From NCBI GenBank assembly GCA_039916225.1, contig JBDSLU010000374.1, forward strand, positions 1-20,297: 20,297 nt of DNA. Direction: 5' to 3'. A program made the translations under genes and the position numbers. The notes under the pieces were generated by a model. The model was given only the letters and a program-made list of their open reading frames with translations. It made no database searches and was not told the DNA's origin. The stretch's first letter is position 1. Every line of letters begins with the position of its first letter. Source of the stretch: JBDSLU01 sp039916225 (GTDB lineage: Bacteria > Acidobacteriota > Vicinamibacteria > Vicinamibacterales > Vicinamibacteraceae). This document shows positions 1 through 6,462 of this stretch, piece by piece.

Positions 1-244
1 CCTGGAACTTCGGGGCCGGGTAGTGGACGTTGGGCCAGGTCGGCTCCGTCATCCCCGTCCACGCCTTCAGCGCCTTGAGGCGCCACGCGAGCAGCCACTC
101 CGGTTCGTGCTTCCGGGCCGAGATCGCCCGCACGACGTCGTCGTTCAACCCCGGGGGGAACGTGTCGGCGTCGATGAGGGTTTCGAACCCGTACTTGTAT
201 TCCTGGGTGGCTAGCTGCTCGATGGTATCGGTGGCGGTGCTCAT
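1..244 (-). CDS. sufB: Fe-S cluster assembly scaffold SufB, N-terminal part (cut by window edge)
   Basis: The 81 visible residues match the N-terminus of SufB, the scaffold subunit of the SUF iron-sulfur cluster assembly complex (SufBCD), which acts in the cytoplasm. Visible family signatures are 'KYGFETLIDADTFPPGLN', then 'VVRAISARKHEPEWLLAWR' and 'MTEPTWPNVHY', which correspond to the conserved start of SufB (ISAKRNEPEWML in E. coli). The ATG at 244-242 has a GGGAG Shine-Dalgarno a few bases upstream. The rest of the gene, and probably sufC/sufD/sufS, lies left of the window. It is preceded by a well-formed promoter with an inverted repeat in the spacer. SufT, a further SUF-linked factor, is encoded separately at 7265-7795. 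Confidence 0.9.
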   Translation of the reverse strand, partial: MSTATDTIEQLATQEYKYGFETLIDADTFPPGLNDDVVRAISARKHEPEWLLAWRLKALKAWTGMTEPTWPNVHYPAPKFQ

Positions 245-309
245 GTATCTCCCTCGGATCGGCCTCGGTGGGCCCCTTTCCGGGTCAGCGTGAAACGCTC
301 AAGCTCGCC

Positions 310-339
310 AATATACGACCATACCGGTCGGTTTTGCAA
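310..339 (-). promoter_or_regulatory. sufB promoter with operator-like inverted repeat in the spacer
   Basis: Read on the minus strand, TTGCAA (339-334) and TATATT (315-310) are separated by 18 nt, which fits a sigma-70-type promoter. The start of transcription would be near 303 and the leader about 60 nt. The spacer holds a perfect inverted repeat CGACC-N5-GGTCG (316-330). Rrf2-family regulators of Fe-S genes (IscR, SufR) commonly bind such dyads in suf/isc promoters, so repression by occlusion of RNA polymerase is a reasonable inference. No Rrf2 gene is in the window. Confidence 0.6.
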
Positions 340-346
340 CCGGGGG

Positions 347-2509
347 TCACTCGCGACGGCGGGGGGAGACGGCCCCCAGGATCTCCTGCATGTGGTTACG
401 TAAGGTCAACAATGAGAAGGGTTTATGCAGGAAAGCGGTAGCCTGCTGGCCGGACCCGTCGAGGGGGGTGTCCTGCTCGTTGTAGCCGCTCATAATCAGC
501 ACCGGAACGTTGGGTCTGACCTGCCTCATTGCCGCCAGCGCCTCGGCCCCGGTCATCACCGGCATGGTCAGGTCGAGCAGGACCATGTCGAAGCGCCCGG
601 GGTCGGCGCTGAACGCCTGCACCGCCTCGCGGCCGTCCTCGACCGCGACCACCTCGAACCCCATCTGTCGCAGCATCGTCTCGGTGACGTCGCGGACCAG
701 GTCTTCGTCGTCGGCGACCAGGATGACGCCCGATCCCCGCCACTCGCCCGTCGCCGGTGACAGCCGGCTGAGCGGCTCCGCGGGCTGCGTCGTGGCCGGC
801 AGCGCGACCGAGAAGGTCGAGCCGAGCTGCGGGGCGGTTTCGACCCGAACGCCGCCACGATGCCCGCGGACGATGCCGTGCACCACCGCCAAGCCCAGGC
901 CCCGGCCAGTGAACTTGGTCGTGTAGAACGGCTCGAAGACCCGCGCCTGCATTTCCGGGGTCATCCCGCAGCCGGTATCGCTGATTTCCAGGATGAGGTA
1001 GTCGGCCTCGTCCACCGGCTCGATCGGGGGGACCAGTTCGGCCAGGATGCCGGCGTGTGATGGCACCACGAAGATGCGGATCTCGATCGTGCCGGTGCCG
1101 GCGATGGCGTCCGAGCCGTTGGTCACCAGGTTGAGGATGACCTGCCGCATCTGCGTCGGGTCGCCCCACGTCGCCGGCAGACCGGGCGCGATGTCGACGC
1201 GCAGCGTGACGCCCTTGGCCACCGACAGGCGCAGCAGCGGCAGCAGGTCCGCCACCAGGGCGCCGAGATCGAGCCGCTGTTCGTGAAACCGGCCCTTGCC
1301 GGCGTAGGCCAGCATCTGCTGACAGAGGTCGGCGGCCCGGACCGCCGACGTCTCGATGCCGTCGAGGTGCGAGGCCGTGGCTTCGGTGTTGCCGAGCTGG
1401 ATTCGGGCCAGGCTGAGGTTGCCGAGGACGCCGGTCAGCAGGTTGTTGAAGTCGTGGGCGATACCGCCGGCCAGCACCCCGAGGCTTTCGAGCTTCTGCG
1501 TCTCCTGGAGCTGCTGGTCGAGGAGCCGCTGCGCCTGTTCCGCTTCGCGGGCCGCGGTCACGTCGCGGGTCACCCCGACTAGGCCGATGACCCCGCCGCC
1601 GGGCTCGGACACCGGCACCTTGCTGGTCACGAGTCGCACGCCCTCCATGCCGACCTGAATCTCGTGCTCCTTGTCGAGCACCGGCGTCGCGCTTTCGATG
1701 ACCCGCCGATCCTCCTCGGCCTCCTCCTCGGCCCAGGCACTTGGCGTGAGGTCCAGCACGGTGCGGTGCGCCAGTTCCTCGCTCGACCCCAGGCCGAGCT
1801 GACGGCGATGCGCCGCGTTGGCCAGGCGGTAGCGCCCGGCGGTGTCCTTCACGAACACGCCGTCGGGCAGGTTGTCGACCAGCGTCCGCAGCAGGTTGCG
1901 CTCCGAGGCGAGGGTCCGGGTGCGCTCCGTGACCAGTCCCTCCAGCTCGGCGCGCAGCTGCTCGAAACCGAGCACGGTCCTGAGTCGGACGACGTGGACG
2001 AGCAGCGACATGACCGCCGCCGAGACGATCGCGAACAGGAAGCGGCCCCACGGCTGGAACGGCGGGTGTTCGTTGGCCACCGCGAACCAGCCGGCCACCG
2101 TCAACGTCAGGCACGCCAGCAGCCAGGGCGTCGACAGCAGCAGGAAGCCGGCGCCGACCATGAACAGCAGCAGGTTCGTGGTGTCGCGCGGATCGCCGAC
2201 CAGGTGCAGGTGGACGAGGCTGTTGGTCAGGACAACCACTGCCACGATCACGGCGTAGACGGCGGGGCGCTCGCCGGGCAGCCGGCCGGCGTGGAGCAGG
2301 CCGTAGAGCACCAGGAAGATGACCGACGACGATCCGGCGAGGACCATCATCGGCATCGCCGCGCCCGCCGGGAGCACCAGCGGATGCGCGATCGCGAACA
2401 GGCAGAACAGGACGGTGAGTGAGATCAGGACCGGGCGCAGCGACGCGTACACGGCGCGGTCGAGGGCGCGCGCGAGCTGATCCGACGCGGGCGAGCGCTC
2501 GGCGGTCAT
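347..2509 (-). CDS. Membrane-bound hybrid histidine kinase (6 TM, PAS, HisKA, HATPase, REC)
   Basis: A 720-residue sensor kinase. The N-terminus has about six hydrophobic segments (about 27-47, 52-72, 82-104, 112-127, 128-146, 155-175), then a short coiled coil (about 180-205), a PAS domain (about 204-322), and a HisKA domain with 'GGIAHDFNNLL' whose phospho-acceptor is His352. The ATPase domain (about 452-572) carries the N box 'NLVTNGSDAI', 'DTGCGM' and 'GRGLGLAVVHGI'. A C-terminal receiver (about 594-717) has 'ADDED', the phosphorylatable Asp646 in 'LLDLTMP' and Lys696 in 'HKPF'. The frame stays open to 2713, but that would run into divergent purE; I chose the ATG at 2509, where the conserved membrane domain begins. 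It has no Shine-Dalgarno. Signal and output partner are unknown; the internal receiver suggests a phosphorelay or feedback control. Confidence 0.88.
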   Translation of the reverse strand: MTAERSPASDQLARALDRAVYASLRPVLISLTVLFCLFAIAHPLVLPAGAAMPMMVLAGSSSVIFLVLYGLLHAGRLPGERPAVYAVIVAVVVLTNSLVHLHLVGDPRDTTNLLLFMVGAGFLLLSTPWLLACLTLTVAGWFAVANEHPPFQPWGRFLFAIVSAAVMSLLVHVVRLRTVLGFEQLRAELEGLVTERTRTLASERNLLRTLVDNLPDGVFVKDTAGRYRLANAAHRRQLGLGSSEELAHRTVLDLTPSAWAEEEAEEDRRVIESATPVLDKEHEIQVGMEGVRLVTSKVPVSEPGGGVIGLVGVTRDVTAAREAEQAQRLLDQQLQETQKLESLGVLAGGIAHDFNNLLTGVLGNLSLARIQLGNTEATASHLDGIETSAVRAADLCQQMLAYAGKGRFHEQRLDLGALVADLLPLLRLSVAKGVTLRVDIAPGLPATWGDPTQMRQVILNLVTNGSDAIAGTGTIEIRIFVVPSHAGILAELVPPIEPVDEADYLILEISDTGCGMTPEMQARVFEPFYTTKFTGRGLGLAVVHGIVRGHRGGVRVETAPQLGSTFSVALPATTQPAEPLSRLSPATGEWRGSGVILVADDEDLVRDVTETMLRQMGFEVVAVEDGREAVQAFSADPGRFDMVLLDLTMPVMTGAEALAAMRQVRPNVPVLIMSGYNEQDTPLDGSGQQATAFLHKPFSLLTLRNHMQEILGAVSPRRRE

Positions 2510-2558
2510 ACGCGGGGGGGCAACGCGAATAACCCGAAAAAGCCGTTCGTGCGGCCAC

Positions 2559-2564
2559 AGTCTA
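2559..2564 (-). promoter_or_regulatory. Candidate -10 box of the hybrid kinase gene
   Basis: TAGACT on the minus strand lies about 50 nt before the kinase ATG (2509). It resembles the TANACT boxes in front of purE and the fabZ-like gene. No convincing -35 was seen. It faces away from the purE promoter, so the two operons diverge from about 2565-2610. Confidence 0.3.
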
Positions 2565-2610
2565 CTCGTGTTGTCGAGCTTTGCTGCGGAGAAGCGCACG
2601 CCGGCTGCCG

Positions 2611-2616
2611 TAAACT
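2611..2616 (+). promoter_or_regulatory. Candidate -10 box for a leaderless purE transcript
   Basis: TAAACT ends 8 nt before the purE ATG. Transcription would then begin at or within a base or two of the start codon. No Shine-Dalgarno sequence lies between the box and the ATG. No good -35 hexamer is present. Confidence 0.5.
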
Positions 2617-2624
2617 GTGCGCCT

Positions 2625-3125
2625 ATGCCTTCGCCAGCGGCCGGCTCCCCCATCGTCGGCGTGATCATGGGCAGCCGATCGGACTGGGAAACGATGAAGG
2701 CGGCGGCCGACATCCTGGACCAGTTCGGCGTGGCGCACGAGCGCCGGGTGGTGTCGGCCCACCGGACCCCGGCCTGGATGGTCGACTACGCTCGCGAGGC
2801 CGAAGCCCGGGGCCTCCAGGTGATCATCGCCGGCGCCGGCGGGGCGGCCCACCTGCCGGGGATGGTGGCGTCGATGACGACCGTGCCGGTCATCGGCGTG
2901 CCGGTCCAGAGCAGGGCCCTGTCGGGGCTCGATTCGCTGCTGTCGATGGTCCAGATGCCCGGCGGCGTGCCGGTGGCGACGATGGCCATAGGCGCCGCCG
3001 GCGCGACCAACGCCGGCCTGTTCGCCGTCGGCATGCTGGCGACCCGGGACGCGGCGCTCCGCAAGAAGCTCCAGGCCTGGCGCGACGCCAGGGCCCGCGC
3101 GGTGCGCGAGGAGACGCTGGAGTGA
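2625..3125 (+). CDS. purE: N5-carboxyaminoimidazole ribonucleotide mutase PurE (class I)
   Basis: A 166-residue protein that converts N5-CAIR to CAIR in de novo purine synthesis, acting after PurK. Class I PurE hallmarks are all visible: 'GVIMGSRSDWETM' near the N-terminus, 'VSAHRTPAWMVDYA', 'IIAGAGGAAHLPGMVA', 'PVIGVPVQS' and 'LLSMVQMPGGVPVATMAIG'. The phosphate and carboxylate binding residues Ser/Asp of SRSDW and His/Arg of AHRTP are present. Length is normal. An upstream in-frame ATG at 2568 would add 19 non-conserved residues, so 2625 is preferred; it sits 8 nt after a TAAACT box. The stop codon overlaps the GTG start of purK. Confidence 0.95.
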   Translation: MPSPAAGSPIVGVIMGSRSDWETMKAAADILDQFGVAHERRVVSAHRTPAWMVDYAREAEARGLQVIIAGAGGAAHLPGMVASMTTVPVIGVPVQSRALSGLDSLLSMVQMPGGVPVATMAIGAAGATNAGLFAVGMLATRDAALRKKLQAWRDARARAVREETLE

Positions 3126-4282
3126 CCAGCGGCACGAGCCCGATCCTGCCCGGGGCGGTGATCGGCGTCCTCGGATCGGGTCAGCTCGGACGGATGCTGG
3201 CGCTCGCCGCCGGCCGCCTCGGCTACCGCGTCCACACCTACTCGCCGGAGGGCGACTCGCCGACCGGCCACGTGGCCGATGCCGAGATCGTCGGCAGTTA
3301 CGACGACCTGGACGCGCTGCGTCGCTTCGCCGACGGCGTCGACGCCGTGACCTTCGAGTTCGAGAACGTCCCGGCGACCAGCGTGGCGGCGATCGCCGAG
3401 CGGGCGCTGGTCCGCCCCGCCGGATCGGTGCTGCACACCACGCAGCACCGCGGCCGCGAGAAGGCGTTCCTGTCGCGGGCCGGCCTGCCGGTCGCGCCCT
3501 ACGCCTCGATCGAGACGCTCGACGAGCTGAGCGCCGCGGTGGCCCGGCTCGGGCTGCCGGCGGTGCTGAAGACGGCCAGCTTCGGCTACGACGGCAAGGG
3601 CCAGGCGCGGATCGACCGCGCCGAAGACGCGCTCGCCGCCTGGGATCGCATCGGGCGTCAGCCCGCCGTCCTCGAGGCGTTCGTCGATTTCGAGCGCGAG
3701 CTGTCGGTGGTGGCCGCCCGCGGCGTCGACGGCCGGATCGCCCACTACGGCGTGATCGAGAACGGACACGCGCGGCACATCCTGGACGTCTCGGTGGCGC
3801 CGGCACGGGTCCCGCCGCAGGTCGAACGCGAGGCGATCGCGATCGCCCACGCCACCCTGGAAGCGCTCGATGTGATCGGCGTCCTCTGCGTCGAGCTGTT
3901 CCTGACCCGTGACGGCCGCGTCCTCGTCAACGAGCTGGCGCCGCGCACCCACAACTCCGGCCACCTGACCATCGACGCCTGCCCGACCAGCCAGTTCGAG
4001 CAGCAGCTGCGGGCCGTCTGCGGGCTGCCGCTCGGCGCGACGGACCTGCTTCGGCCGGCGGCGATGGCCAACCTGCTCGGCGACCTGTGGCAGGACGCCG
4101 AGCCGCGCTGGGCCGACGTCCTGGCCCGCCCGGGGATCCGGCTCCACCTGTACGGGAAGCGCGAGGCCAAGCCCGGACGCAAGATGGGGCACCTGACGGC
4201 CCTCGCCGACAGCCCCGAGGCTGCCGCCGCCCTCGTCCGCGAAGCCCGCGCCGCCCTCACGCCCAGCCATGTCCGAGCCTGA
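3122..4282 (+). CDS. purK: N5-carboxyaminoimidazole ribonucleotide synthase PurK
   Basis: A 386-residue ATP-grasp enzyme that makes N5-CAIR from AIR, bicarbonate and ATP for PurE. Motifs: N-terminal nucleotide-fold 'IGVLGSGQLGRMLALAAGRLG', 'VTFEFENVP', 'LPAVLKTASFGYDGKGQ', 'VLEAFVDFERELSVVAARG', and the C-terminal 'VNELAPRTHNSGHLTIDAC.TSQFEQQLRA' and 'LHLYGKREAKPGRKMGHLTAL'. The GTG at 3122 overlaps the purE stop by four bases (GTGA), which implies translational coupling; a GAGGAGA sequence lies upstream. The frame is open further upstream, but that sequence only shadows purE. Its 3' end overlaps the next ATG by 14 bp. Confidence 0.95.
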   Translation: MTSGTSPILPGAVIGVLGSGQLGRMLALAAGRLGYRVHTYSPEGDSPTGHVADAEIVGSYDDLDALRRFADGVDAVTFEFENVPATSVAAIAERALVRPAGSVLHTTQHRGREKAFLSRAGLPVAPYASIETLDELSAAVARLGLPAVLKTASFGYDGKGQARIDRAEDALAAWDRIGRQPAVLEAFVDFERELSVVAARGVDGRIAHYGVIENGHARHILDVSVAPARVPPQVEREAIAIAHATLEALDVIGVLCVELFLTRDGRVLVNELAPRTHNSGHLTIDACPTSQFEQQLRAVCGLPLGATDLLRPAAMANLLGDLWQDAEPRWADVLARPGIRLHLYGKREAKPGRKMGHLTALADSPEAAAALVREARAALTPSHVRA

Positions 4283-4640
4283 CGCAGCCGCCGACGCCAC
4301 GCCTGGGTCCGCCCGGCTGACCGTTCACCGGACGGCAGCCTGGGATGAGCAGTCGCGCCAGATCCTGTGCTCGATCGACGGCACCTTCGCCGGCCAGCTG
4401 CTGTTCGGGCAGACGATGACCCGCGACATTCCGGCCGGCAGCCACACCCTCAAGGCCAACAACACCCTGGTCTGGAAGACCGTGCCGTTCGAGGCCGCCG
4501 CCGGTGAGCACGTGCAGTTCACCGTCTGGAACGAGCCGATGGGGGGCTGGTTCGCCCGGCTCCTCTTCATCTTCGTCGGGGCGGCGGCGCTCAAGCTCGG
4601 GGTCAGCCGGGGCCCGCCCCAGGCCCGGCCCCCGGCCTGA
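4269..4640 (+). CDS. Small membrane-anchored protein of unknown function in the purEK operon
   Basis: A 123-residue protein I cannot assign to a characterised family. Residues about 17-90 look like a small beta-rich domain ('CSIDGTFAGQLLFGQ', 'RDIPAGSHTLKANNTLVWKTVPFEAAAGEHVQFTVWNE'), with the 'PAGSHTL' turn reminiscent of PEGA-type modules. A single hydrophobic segment follows (about 92-112, 'GGWFARLLFIFVGAAALKLG') and a short Pro/Arg tail. There is no signal peptide, so the N-terminal domain may stay cytoplasmic or be placed by a C-terminal anchor. The ATG lies 14 bp inside the end of purK, so it is probably cotranscribed and coupled. A role in purine synthesis cannot be inferred from position alone. 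Confidence 0.75.
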   Translation: MSEPDAAADATPGSARLTVHRTAAWDEQSRQILCSIDGTFAGQLLFGQTMTRDIPAGSHTLKANNTLVWKTVPFEAAAGEHVQFTVWNEPMGGWFARLLFIFVGAAALKLGVSRGPPQARPPA

Positions 4641-4814
4641 CCGGGTCGTCCGGGCCGCTTGACCCGACCCGGCGTTCTGCCCGACACTGGAAGGGTCATG
4701 ACGTTCGCGGCCATCACCTGCGCTTGTTGTCGGGCGACTCACGCCCCACGGTCCTGGTGAAGTCACGCGAGGGTCACGGAATGGTCTGACACCGACCGCC
4801 GCGACGACGAATCC
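4641..4814 (+). ncRNA. Candidate structured leader or small RNA upstream of cysM
   Basis: This 174-bp stretch has no gene but several pairings. CCGGGTCG (4641-4648) pairs with CGACCCGG (4665-4672). GCCCGACA (4679-4686) pairs perfectly with TGTCGGGC (4728-4735). CGGTC (4749-4753) plus GGTG (4756-4759) pair with CACC plus GACCG (4790-4798). These precede the terminator hairpin at 4815-4854, directly before cysM. It does not match a riboswitch class I can recognise. It may be a cysM leader, a small RNA, or only the 3' end of the purEK message. Confidence 0.35.
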
Positions 4815-4854
4815 AAGGCCCGGGGGCGCGATGCTCCCGGGCCTTTTTGTTTTT
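4815..4854 (+). terminator. Strong Rho-independent terminator just before cysM
   Basis: A perfect 10-bp stem, AAGGCCCGGG (4815-4824) with CCCGGGCCTT (4836-4845), an 11-nt loop, and a U tract TTTTTGTTTTT that overlaps the end of the stem. It ends only 21 nt before the chosen cysM start at 4876. It either closes the purEK operon or acts as an attenuator for cysM. Confidence 0.9.
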
Positions 4855-4875
4855 CGGCTGACCGAACGAATCGAC

Positions 4876-5862
4876 ATGTCGCGCATGAGCGCCACCGACC
4901 GCCCCGAGCCCAACGCGCCCACCGGCGTGGCGCGCGACGCCCATCCGGCCGCGGCCGGCCCGCTCGAGGGTGCCGTCTGGTCGCTGATCGGCAACACGCC
5001 GCTGGCGCGGCTGCGGCGCATCGAGCCGCACCCTGGCGTCGAGATCCACGCCAAGCTCGAATCGCGCAACCCTGGCGGATCGGTGAAGGATCGCGCCGCC
5101 GCCTCGATGATCCGCGCCGGCCTGCGCTCCGGGGCGCTGGTGCCCGGCAAGACGCTGCTCGACGCCTCGTCGGGCAACACCGGCATCGCCCTCGCGATGC
5201 TCGGCGCCGCGCTCGGCTATCCGGTCAAGCTGTGCGTGCCGTCGAACGTTTCGACGGAACGCAAGCGCCTGCTCGACATCTACGGCGCCGACGTGACCTG
5301 GACCAGCCCGCTCGAAGGATCGGACGGCGCCATCCGCGAGGCGCGGCGGCTGTTCGCGCTCGAGCCCGAGCGCTTCTTCTATTCCGACCAGTACAGCAAC
5401 GAGGCCAACTGGCGGGCGCATTACGACACGACCGCCGTCGAGATCCTCGCCCAGACCGGCGGCCGGATCACGCACTTCATCGCCGGTCTCGGCACGAGCG
5501 GCACGTTCATGGGCACCGGTCGCCGTCTTCGGGAAGAGCAGCCGTCGGTGCGGCTGATCTCGATGCAGCCGGATGGCCCGTTCCACGGTCTCGAGGGCCT
5601 GAAGCACATGGCCTCGGCGATCGTGCCCCCGATCTACGACGCGTCGCTCGCCGACGAGGCCGTCACCGTCGACACCGACGAGGCGTGGGCGATGGTGCGG
5701 CGGCTGGCCCGCGAGGAAGGCGTGTTCGTCGGCGTGTCCGGCGCCGCGGCGCTGGTCGCCACGCTGAGCCTCGCCGCCAACACCGAGCGTGGCGTGTTCG
5801 TCGCGATCATCCCCGACGGCGGCGAGCGCTACCTGTCGGAACGCCAGATGGAGCGGGAATGA
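4876..5862 (+). CDS. cysM: PLP-dependent cysteine synthase, CysM type
   Basis: A 328-residue fold type II PLP enzyme that makes cysteine from an activated serine (O-acetylserine or O-phosphoserine) and a sulfur donor. Motifs: 'IGNTPLARL', 'AKLESRNPGGSVKDRAA' with the PLP lysine at Lys71, 'DASSGNTGIALAM' (about 96-108), and the phosphate-binding 'GLGTSGTFMGTGR' (about 204-216). It resembles mycobacterial CysM more than CysK, and the next gene encodes a Mec-like peptidase. From memory, Mtb CysM uses Arg220 in 'ALRNM' for phosphoserine; the matching place here reads 'GLKHM', a Lys. The ATG at 4876 is chosen because an earlier one lies inside the terminator; ATG 4885 or GTG 4927 are also possible. 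The stop overlaps mec (ATGA). Confidence 0.88.
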   Translation: MSRMSATDRPEPNAPTGVARDAHPAAAGPLEGAVWSLIGNTPLARLRRIEPHPGVEIHAKLESRNPGGSVKDRAAASMIRAGLRSGALVPGKTLLDASSGNTGIALAMLGAALGYPVKLCVPSNVSTERKRLLDIYGADVTWTSPLEGSDGAIREARRLFALEPERFFYSDQYSNEANWRAHYDTTAVEILAQTGGRITHFIAGLGTSGTFMGTGRRLREEQPSVRLISMQPDGPFHGLEGLKHMASAIVPPIYDASLADEAVTVDTDEAWAMVRRLAREEGVFVGVSGAAALVATLSLAANTERGVFVAIIPDGGERYLSERQMERE

Positions 5863-6284
5863 CCGTCGCCGACGTCGCCCTGTCCGCCGAGGCGCGGACG
5901 ATGATCGAACACCACGCCGAGGAGACGTATCCGCACGAGTGCTGCGGCGGTCTCTATGGCGCCGTGACGGACGGCGGCTTCACCGTGGTCGAAGCGGTGG
6001 CCTTCCCCAACACCACCTCCGAGGGGCCTCGCCGGCGCTTCCTGATCCAGCCGAGCGACTACCGCGCCGCCGAATTGCACGCGCGCGTTACCAAGCGGGC
6101 ACTCATCGGCTTCTATCACTCGCATCCGGATCACCCGGCGCAGCCGTCGCAGTACGACCTCGATCACGCCTGGCCGAACATGCTCTACACGATCACCTCG
6201 GTGCGCGACGGCCACGTCGAGGTGACGACGGCCTGGCAGCTCCGCGAAGATCGCTCGCAGTTCGACGAACGATCGATGGCCTGA
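5859..6284 (+). CDS. mec: JAMM/MPN+ metallopeptidase, Mec-like (CysO-cysteine peptidase family)
   Basis: A 141-residue single-domain JAMM zinc peptidase. The zinc and catalytic signature is complete: Glu27 in 'PHECCGG', then His87-Ser-His89 ... Ser97-x-x-Asp100 in 'YHSHPDHPAQPSQYD'. In mycobacteria the mec-cysO-cysM cluster makes cysteine on the C-terminus of a ubiquitin-like sulfur carrier (CysO), and Mec releases the cysteine. The start overlaps the cysM stop (ATGA), so the two are coupled, which supports that role here. No ThiS/MoaD/CysO-like carrier is encoded in the window. It could also trim other ubiquitin-like carriers. Confidence 0.88.
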   Translation: MTVADVALSAEARTMIEHHAEETYPHECCGGLYGAVTDGGFTVVEAVAFPNTTSEGPRRRFLIQPSDYRAAELHARVTKRALIGFYHSHPDHPAQPSQYDLDHAWPNMLYTITSVRDGHVEVTTAWQLREDRSQFDERSMA

Positions 6285-6300
6285 CGGGGCAGCGCAAATT

Positions 6301-6451
6301 GCCAAAGGCCAGGCCAACCGGCCAAAGGCCAACCGGCCAACCGGCCAACGGCCAACGGCCAACGCCCAAGGCTGCAGGCCGCCACCACACCCACAGTGCC
6401 TCGTTGGGGTTGGCGGTTGGAACTTGGCGGTTGGAACTTGGAACTTGGAAA
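6301..6451. repeat. Heptamer tandem repeats in two mutually complementary blocks
   Basis: The gap between convergent mec and the acetyltransferase holds two repeat blocks. Block 1 (6301-6371) is a run of GCCAACG, GCCAACCG and GCCAAAG units of 7-8 bp. Block 2 (6404-6451) is a run of TTGGCGG, TTGGAAC and TTGGAAA units of 7 bp. The first is CCAA-rich and the second TTGG-rich, so the two can pair into one long imperfect hairpin. No direct-repeat/spacer structure of a CRISPR is present. Confidence 0.9.
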
Positions 6452-6462
6452 GTGCCTCGGCC

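Noticed and set aside
2510..2713. 68-residue N-terminal extension of the membrane kinase
   Set aside because: It would overlap the start of divergent purE and its sequence has no membrane or domain features; ATG 2509 is a better start.
2562..4300. Long open frames on the minus strand across purE and purK
   Set aside because: Their translations are Arg/Pro/Gly-rich low-complexity shadows caused by high GC; PurE and PurK are clear on the plus strand.
4650..4823. Antiterminator pairing of CCGGGCC (4650-4656) with GGCCCGG (4817-4823)
   Set aside because: A 7-bp GC match over 160 nt is expected by chance in this composition; kept only as a possibility for the cysM leader.
4831..4875. Upstream ATG for cysM at 4831
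   Set aside because: It lies in the loop of the terminator hairpin and adds no conserved residues.
6301..6451. CRISPR array
   Set aside because: Units are 7-8 bp and contiguous, with no spacers and no cas genes.
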